From NCBI GenBank assembly GCA_949283125.1, contig CASDRK010000002.1:1-64000 (forward strand): a stretch of DNA of 64,000 nt. Direction: 5' to 3'. The DNA is from an uncultured Clostridia bacterium (GTDB lineage: Bacteria; Bacillota; Clostridia; Christensenellales; Borkfalkiaceae). The notes under the pieces are model-generated. The model was not told the origin of the DNA, did no database searches, and was given only the letters and a program-made list of their open reading frames with translations. Positions 61,479-64,000 of the stretch are shown piece by piece; the stretch's first letter is position 1; every line of letters begins with the position of its first letter. Both the position numbers and the translations under genes were made by a program.

Positions 61479-61525
61479 GTGAATACTCCTTCGGGCACTC
61501 GCCCTGAAACGTCTGCTTTTATAAT

Positions 61526-61554
61526 ATTTTAACCCATTGCGGGCATTTTGTCAA
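61526..61554 (-). promoter_or_regulatory. rplI promoter
   Basis: On the minus strand, TTGACA (61549-61554), a 17-bp spacer, and TAAAAT (61526-61531). Confidence 0.85.
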
Positions 61555-61630
61555 CACCCGCGCGCATAAAGGGCGGCCGTGCGGGCAATAATAATAGCAC
61601 GGCCCGGAAGCGGGCCGCACGGAGGTAATT

Positions 61631-61783
61631 ATGGAAAACATCAACTTCGGCATAGCCTGCAACGTGGACATGTGCAAGTACAACCACGACGGCTGCAACT
61701 GCACTCTGGACAAGATACAGGTCGGCTGCGCGCACGGCAGCAAGGAAGAATGCACCTGCTGCAGAAGCTACTGCTCCAAGTGA
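61631..61783 (+). CDS. DUF1540 small cysteine-rich protein
   Basis: 50 residues with eight cysteines, at C10, C15, C22, C24, C33, C41, C43-C44 and C48 (nine counting the pair). The pattern C-N-x-x-x-C-x-Y-N, then C-x-L-D-K-I-Q-V and ECTCC-x-SYC matches DUF1540, a likely metal-binding fold found in Bacillota; role unknown. GGAGG lies just before the ATG. A 7-bp hairpin (61600-61606 with 61611-61617) sits directly upstream of that site and could affect translation. Confidence 0.88.
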   Translation: MENINFGIACNVDMCKYNHDGCNCTLDKIQVGCAHGSKEECTCCRSYCSK

Positions 61784-61811
61784 GCGGCCGCGGCACGCAC
61801 GCCGCAAAAAG

Positions 61812-61846
61812 CCGCCCGGGCCGTTAAGGCGCCGGGCGGATTTTTT
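61812..61846 (+). terminator. terminator after the DUF1540 gene
   Basis: A GC stem of about eight pairs (CCGCCCGG with CCGGGCGG) followed by A and six Ts. Confidence 0.85.
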
Positions 61847-61882
61847 GCGTTGCAAATATTGCAAACAAGTTCGGAGATAGAG

Positions 61883-61915
61883 CGCGGCCCCGCGGGCAAA
61901 ACCCGCGGGGCCGCG
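61883..61915 (-). terminator. hairpin after the CvpA-like gene
   Basis: A 14-bp perfect GC stem (61883-61896 with 61902-61915) with no T-run on the minus strand. Confidence 0.6.
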
Positions 61916-61931
61916 AAATTTTACGATGAAA

Positions 61932-63116
61932 TCAATCGAGGCCCACCCATGCGCGCAGAGGAAGATCGACGATGAATCCGAGCGAACCGACGTAGTTGTC
62001 GCCGTACAGCGCGTCTGCCACATGCGTGCGCTCCATGTAAGAGTTGAACACCGCAAGGCCTTCCAGATCGCTTATCTGCCAGACCAGCGCGCCGAGGAAG
62101 ATGAGCGCGGCGAACACTATGGCCGTTACGACCACCGCGCCGAACGCACCGTCTATGGCGGCGACCGTTTCAAACGAGCGAAGCTTTTCGACCGAGCGGG
62201 GAATGAACACGCAGATTATTATGGCGGGTATGAGCAGGATAACGAACAGCCCGGCCGCAACCACCGCATTGCCTATCACTTCGGCAGTGAAGCCGGCGGC
62301 GTCAAGCGAGCTCTGCATGCCGGAGAGCGCTCCTGCGAGCAGATTGTCGTACACGCCCGAAGATACCGAACCGAACAGGTCGGTCCGGAAAGCCATATAA
62401 TATGCCAGATAGCCCGCGCCCGCGAGCACGCCGAGCACGAGCAGCGCGGAGAGCGCCGAGAGTATGCCGCCGTGATAGCCGAGACGAATGCACATGCACA
62501 TGAGCGTGACGACGAGAAGATCTATGGCAAGCGCGGAACCTTCGCCCTGCCAGAATGCGCCGGAGTATATGTACTCGTCGAGCGCGTCCTTGGCGGCGGT
62601 TATGCCGGCCGCGTCGATGACGAGCAGTGCGAGCGCGCCTATTATTACGACTGCGACAAATATGTTGAGCGTGAGCGTTATGGCGCCGAACACGCGGTCG
62701 ACGACGCCCCATGCCCCCCTCCTGCGTCTGAAGCGCACGCGGGAGTATTTGCGGTAGGCCTTTTTGTCGCCCTTGTCCAGCGAAAGCAATATGCGCATGT
62801 CGTTGTCCTCCATATCGTCGTACTGACGATAGAAGGAGAGCTTTGCGCCGACGGCAGTGCGCTTTTTGAGAAAGCGCCTTACGAGAGCGAAGAGCAGAGT
62901 GAGAACGAGCAGCGCGCACGCAACCACCCCGAGGATTATCATGCCGTGCCAGTCGCCTTCCGGGATAAATCCGGCGCGGTCGACGACGAAACAGACGAGC
63001 GTGGCGCCGGCAACGGTGCCGCCCCATGAAGAAAGGCGTATGTAGCCGAAGCAGAAGCCGACTATAATGCCTATTGCGGCGATTATGCACACCGCCAGTA
63101 TGATGTATAATGACAT
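61932..63116 (-). CDS. CvpA-like multi-helix membrane protein
   Basis: 394 residues with about eight hydrophobic helices and a basic cytoplasmic loop near 90-130 (KKAYRKYSRVRFRRRRG). The C-terminal half resembles the CvpA (colicin V production) family, though longer than the usual 160-200 residues. Function unknown. The start has GGAGAGG seven bases upstream. It follows the glnS stop by 18 nt and is probably co-transcribed. Confidence 0.7.
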   Translation of the reverse strand: MSLYIILAVCIIAAIGIIVGFCFGYIRLSSWGGTVAGATLVCFVVDRAGFIPEGDWHGMIILGVVACALLVLTLLFALVRRFLKKRTAVGAKLSFYRQYDDMEDNDMRILLSLDKGDKKAYRKYSRVRFRRRRGAWGVVDRVFGAITLTLNIFVAVVIIGALALLVIDAAGITAAKDALDEYIYSGAFWQGEGSALAIDLLVVTLMCMCIRLGYHGGILSALSALLVLGVLAGAGYLAYYMAFRTDLFGSVSSGVYDNLLAGALSGMQSSLDAAGFTAEVIGNAVVAAGLFVILLIPAIIICVFIPRSVEKLRSFETVAAIDGAFGAVVVTAIVFAALIFLGALVWQISDLEGLAVFNSYMERTHVADALYGDNYVGSLGFIVDLPLRAWVGLD

Positions 63117-63134
63117 ATAAAGACCTCTCCGAGG

Positions 63135-64000
63135 TTATTTATTGAAGTTATCCTTGAGCGTGACTATCTCCGAGAGCACCGTCTCGCCGCCGTCCGAGCA
63201 CTTTTTGTAATAGCCCGTGCGCATCAGCTGATAGGGCTTGTCGTCCTCGCCTTCGGCAACGTAAGGTTCGCACTTGCCGTAAAACACCCTTTCGCTCTCG
63301 CCGTCGAGGCGCTCGGCATAGTCCTGATCGGGGTACTGTTCGTCCCTGAGAAGGGGGCGATACTTTCTGAACTGCACGTCGCGGCCGTACTTTGCGTCCA
63401 CCCAGTGTATGACGCCCTTGGCCTTTATGTCGCTTTTCACCTCGCTGCCCGAACGCGTTTCGGGGAAATAGGTGCAGAAGATCTCCTCCACCTCCCCCGC
63501 GTCGTTCAGCCTGACGTCGTCGCAGCGCACGATGTACGCCGCCTTGAGACGCACGTTGGCGCCCTTTGTAAGGCGCTTGTACTTGGGCGGGGGCACCAGA
63601 GCGAAGTCGTCGCGGTCGATATATACAGTGCCCGAAAATCTGACCTTCCTGACTGCGCCGCTGCCGTCGGCGGGGTTTATTTCAAAGTCGAGCTCCTCCT
63701 CGCCTTCGTAATTGGTTATGGTGAGTTTTACCGGGTCGAGCACCGCCATGGCCCTTTCGGCCGTGCGGTTCAGCTCGTCGCGGATGCACTCGTCCAGCTG
63801 CGCGAGGCTGACAACGGAGTAGTTTTTGGCCACGCCGACGTCGGCGCAGAATTTTTTTAGCGCCTCGGGCGGCACACCGCGGTTTTTGAGGCCCATTATC
63901 GTGGGCATGCGCGGATCGTCCCAGCCGCGGACGAAGCCTTCGTCCACCAGCTTTTTAAGATAGCGCTTGGACATGAGCGTGTTGGTTATGTTGAGCCTTG
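63135..64000 (-). CDS. glnS: glutamine--tRNA ligase, C-terminal part (runs off the right edge)
   Basis: About 288 residues are visible; the frame stays open to the window edge, so the Met at 63974 is internal. The KMSKS-type motif appears as LMSKR, followed by LVDEGFVRGWDDPRMPT, characteristic of GlnRS. The anticodon-binding beta-barrels follow (VRFSGTVYIDRDDF, FYGKCEPYVAEG). It charges tRNA-Gln directly. In Clostridia GlnRS is not universal, so its presence is a useful lineage marker. Confidence 0.95.
   Translation of the reverse strand, partial: RLNITNTLMSKRYLKKLVDEGFVRGWDDPRMPTIMGLKNRGVPPEALKKFCADVGVAKNYSVVSLAQLDECIRDELNRTAERAMAVLDPVKLTITNYEGEEELDFEINPADGSGAVRKVRFSGTVYIDRDDFALVPPPKYKRLTKGANVRLKAAYIVRCDDVRLNDAGEVEEIFCTYFPETRSGSEVKSDIKAKGVIHWVDAKYGRDVQFRKYRPLLRDEQYPDQDYAERLDGESERVFYGKCEPYVAEGEDDKPYQLMRTGYYKKCSDGGETVLSEIVTLKDNFNK

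Overview
The window reads as a chromosomal segment of a GC-rich member of the Clostridia (Bacillota), probably an uncultured gut lineage; this is inferred. Signs are the Rnf operon in the order C-D-G-E-A-B, an M18 aminopeptidase, DegV proteins, an ApbE lipoprotein, a NadD-YqeK fusion, RsfS, Obg, SmpB and RNase R, sigma-A promoters with 16-18 bp spacers, and Shine-Dalgarno sites of the GGAGG type. Isoleucine is often coded by ATA despite the high GC content. Both glutamyl- and glutaminyl-tRNA synthetases are present. I see no rRNA, tRNA, CRISPR array, insertion sequence or prophage.

Layout. 1-4.8 kb: the end of an ATPase-FtsX fusion that appears frameshifted, an ABC exporter, and a zinc-ribbon membrane protein preceded by a structured leader with an intrinsic terminator. 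4.9-6.3 kb: M18 aminopeptidase. 6.4-16.5 kb: an extracytosolic flavin/redox locus, with a Gx-family membrane protein and RnfCDGEAB on the plus strand, facing a NusG-II protein, ApbE flavin transferase and a lipoprotein with five flavinylation motifs. 16.6-23.5 kb: a large ATPase-FtsX fusion, CmpB-like protein, GluRS and ThrE-type exporter. 23.7-29.6 kb: two DegV proteins around an XRE membrane regulator, LMW phosphatase, LOG-family protein, small regulator and hydrolase. 29.6-36.7 kb: Pgi, RecD-like helicase, a DeoC-like protein lacking its Schiff-base lysine, RsfS and NadD-YqeK. 36.8-42.5 kb: YhbY, Obg, Rho, a metallo-hydrolase, DUF1934, Bax1-I and TyrA. 42.7-47.7 kb: Pgk, TpiA and GpmI, with about 1 kb of gene-free DNA between TpiA and GpmI. 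48.3-54.8 kb: EamA transporter, SecG, RNase R, SmpB, MetY and MetA. 54.9-64 kb: HtrA-like protease, UDPGP-family nucleotidyltransferase, Nudix, LemA and DUF2207, L9, DUF1540, CvpA-like protein and the C-terminal part of GlnRS.

Most notable points. First, the 6.4-16.5 kb locus looks like a complete route for electrons from the membrane to a covalently flavinylated surface lipoprotein: Rnf carries flavin-site motifs on RnfD and RnfG, ApbE would install the flavins, and the five-motif lipoprotein could carry electrons outward. Second, at least six genes without a Shine-Dalgarno site have a good sigma-A promoter whose -10 box lies only 6-9 nt before the start codon, so their mRNAs are probably leaderless. 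Third, two non-coding stretches (3015-3155 and 51876-51975) have strong RNA-structure potential and match no family I recognise.
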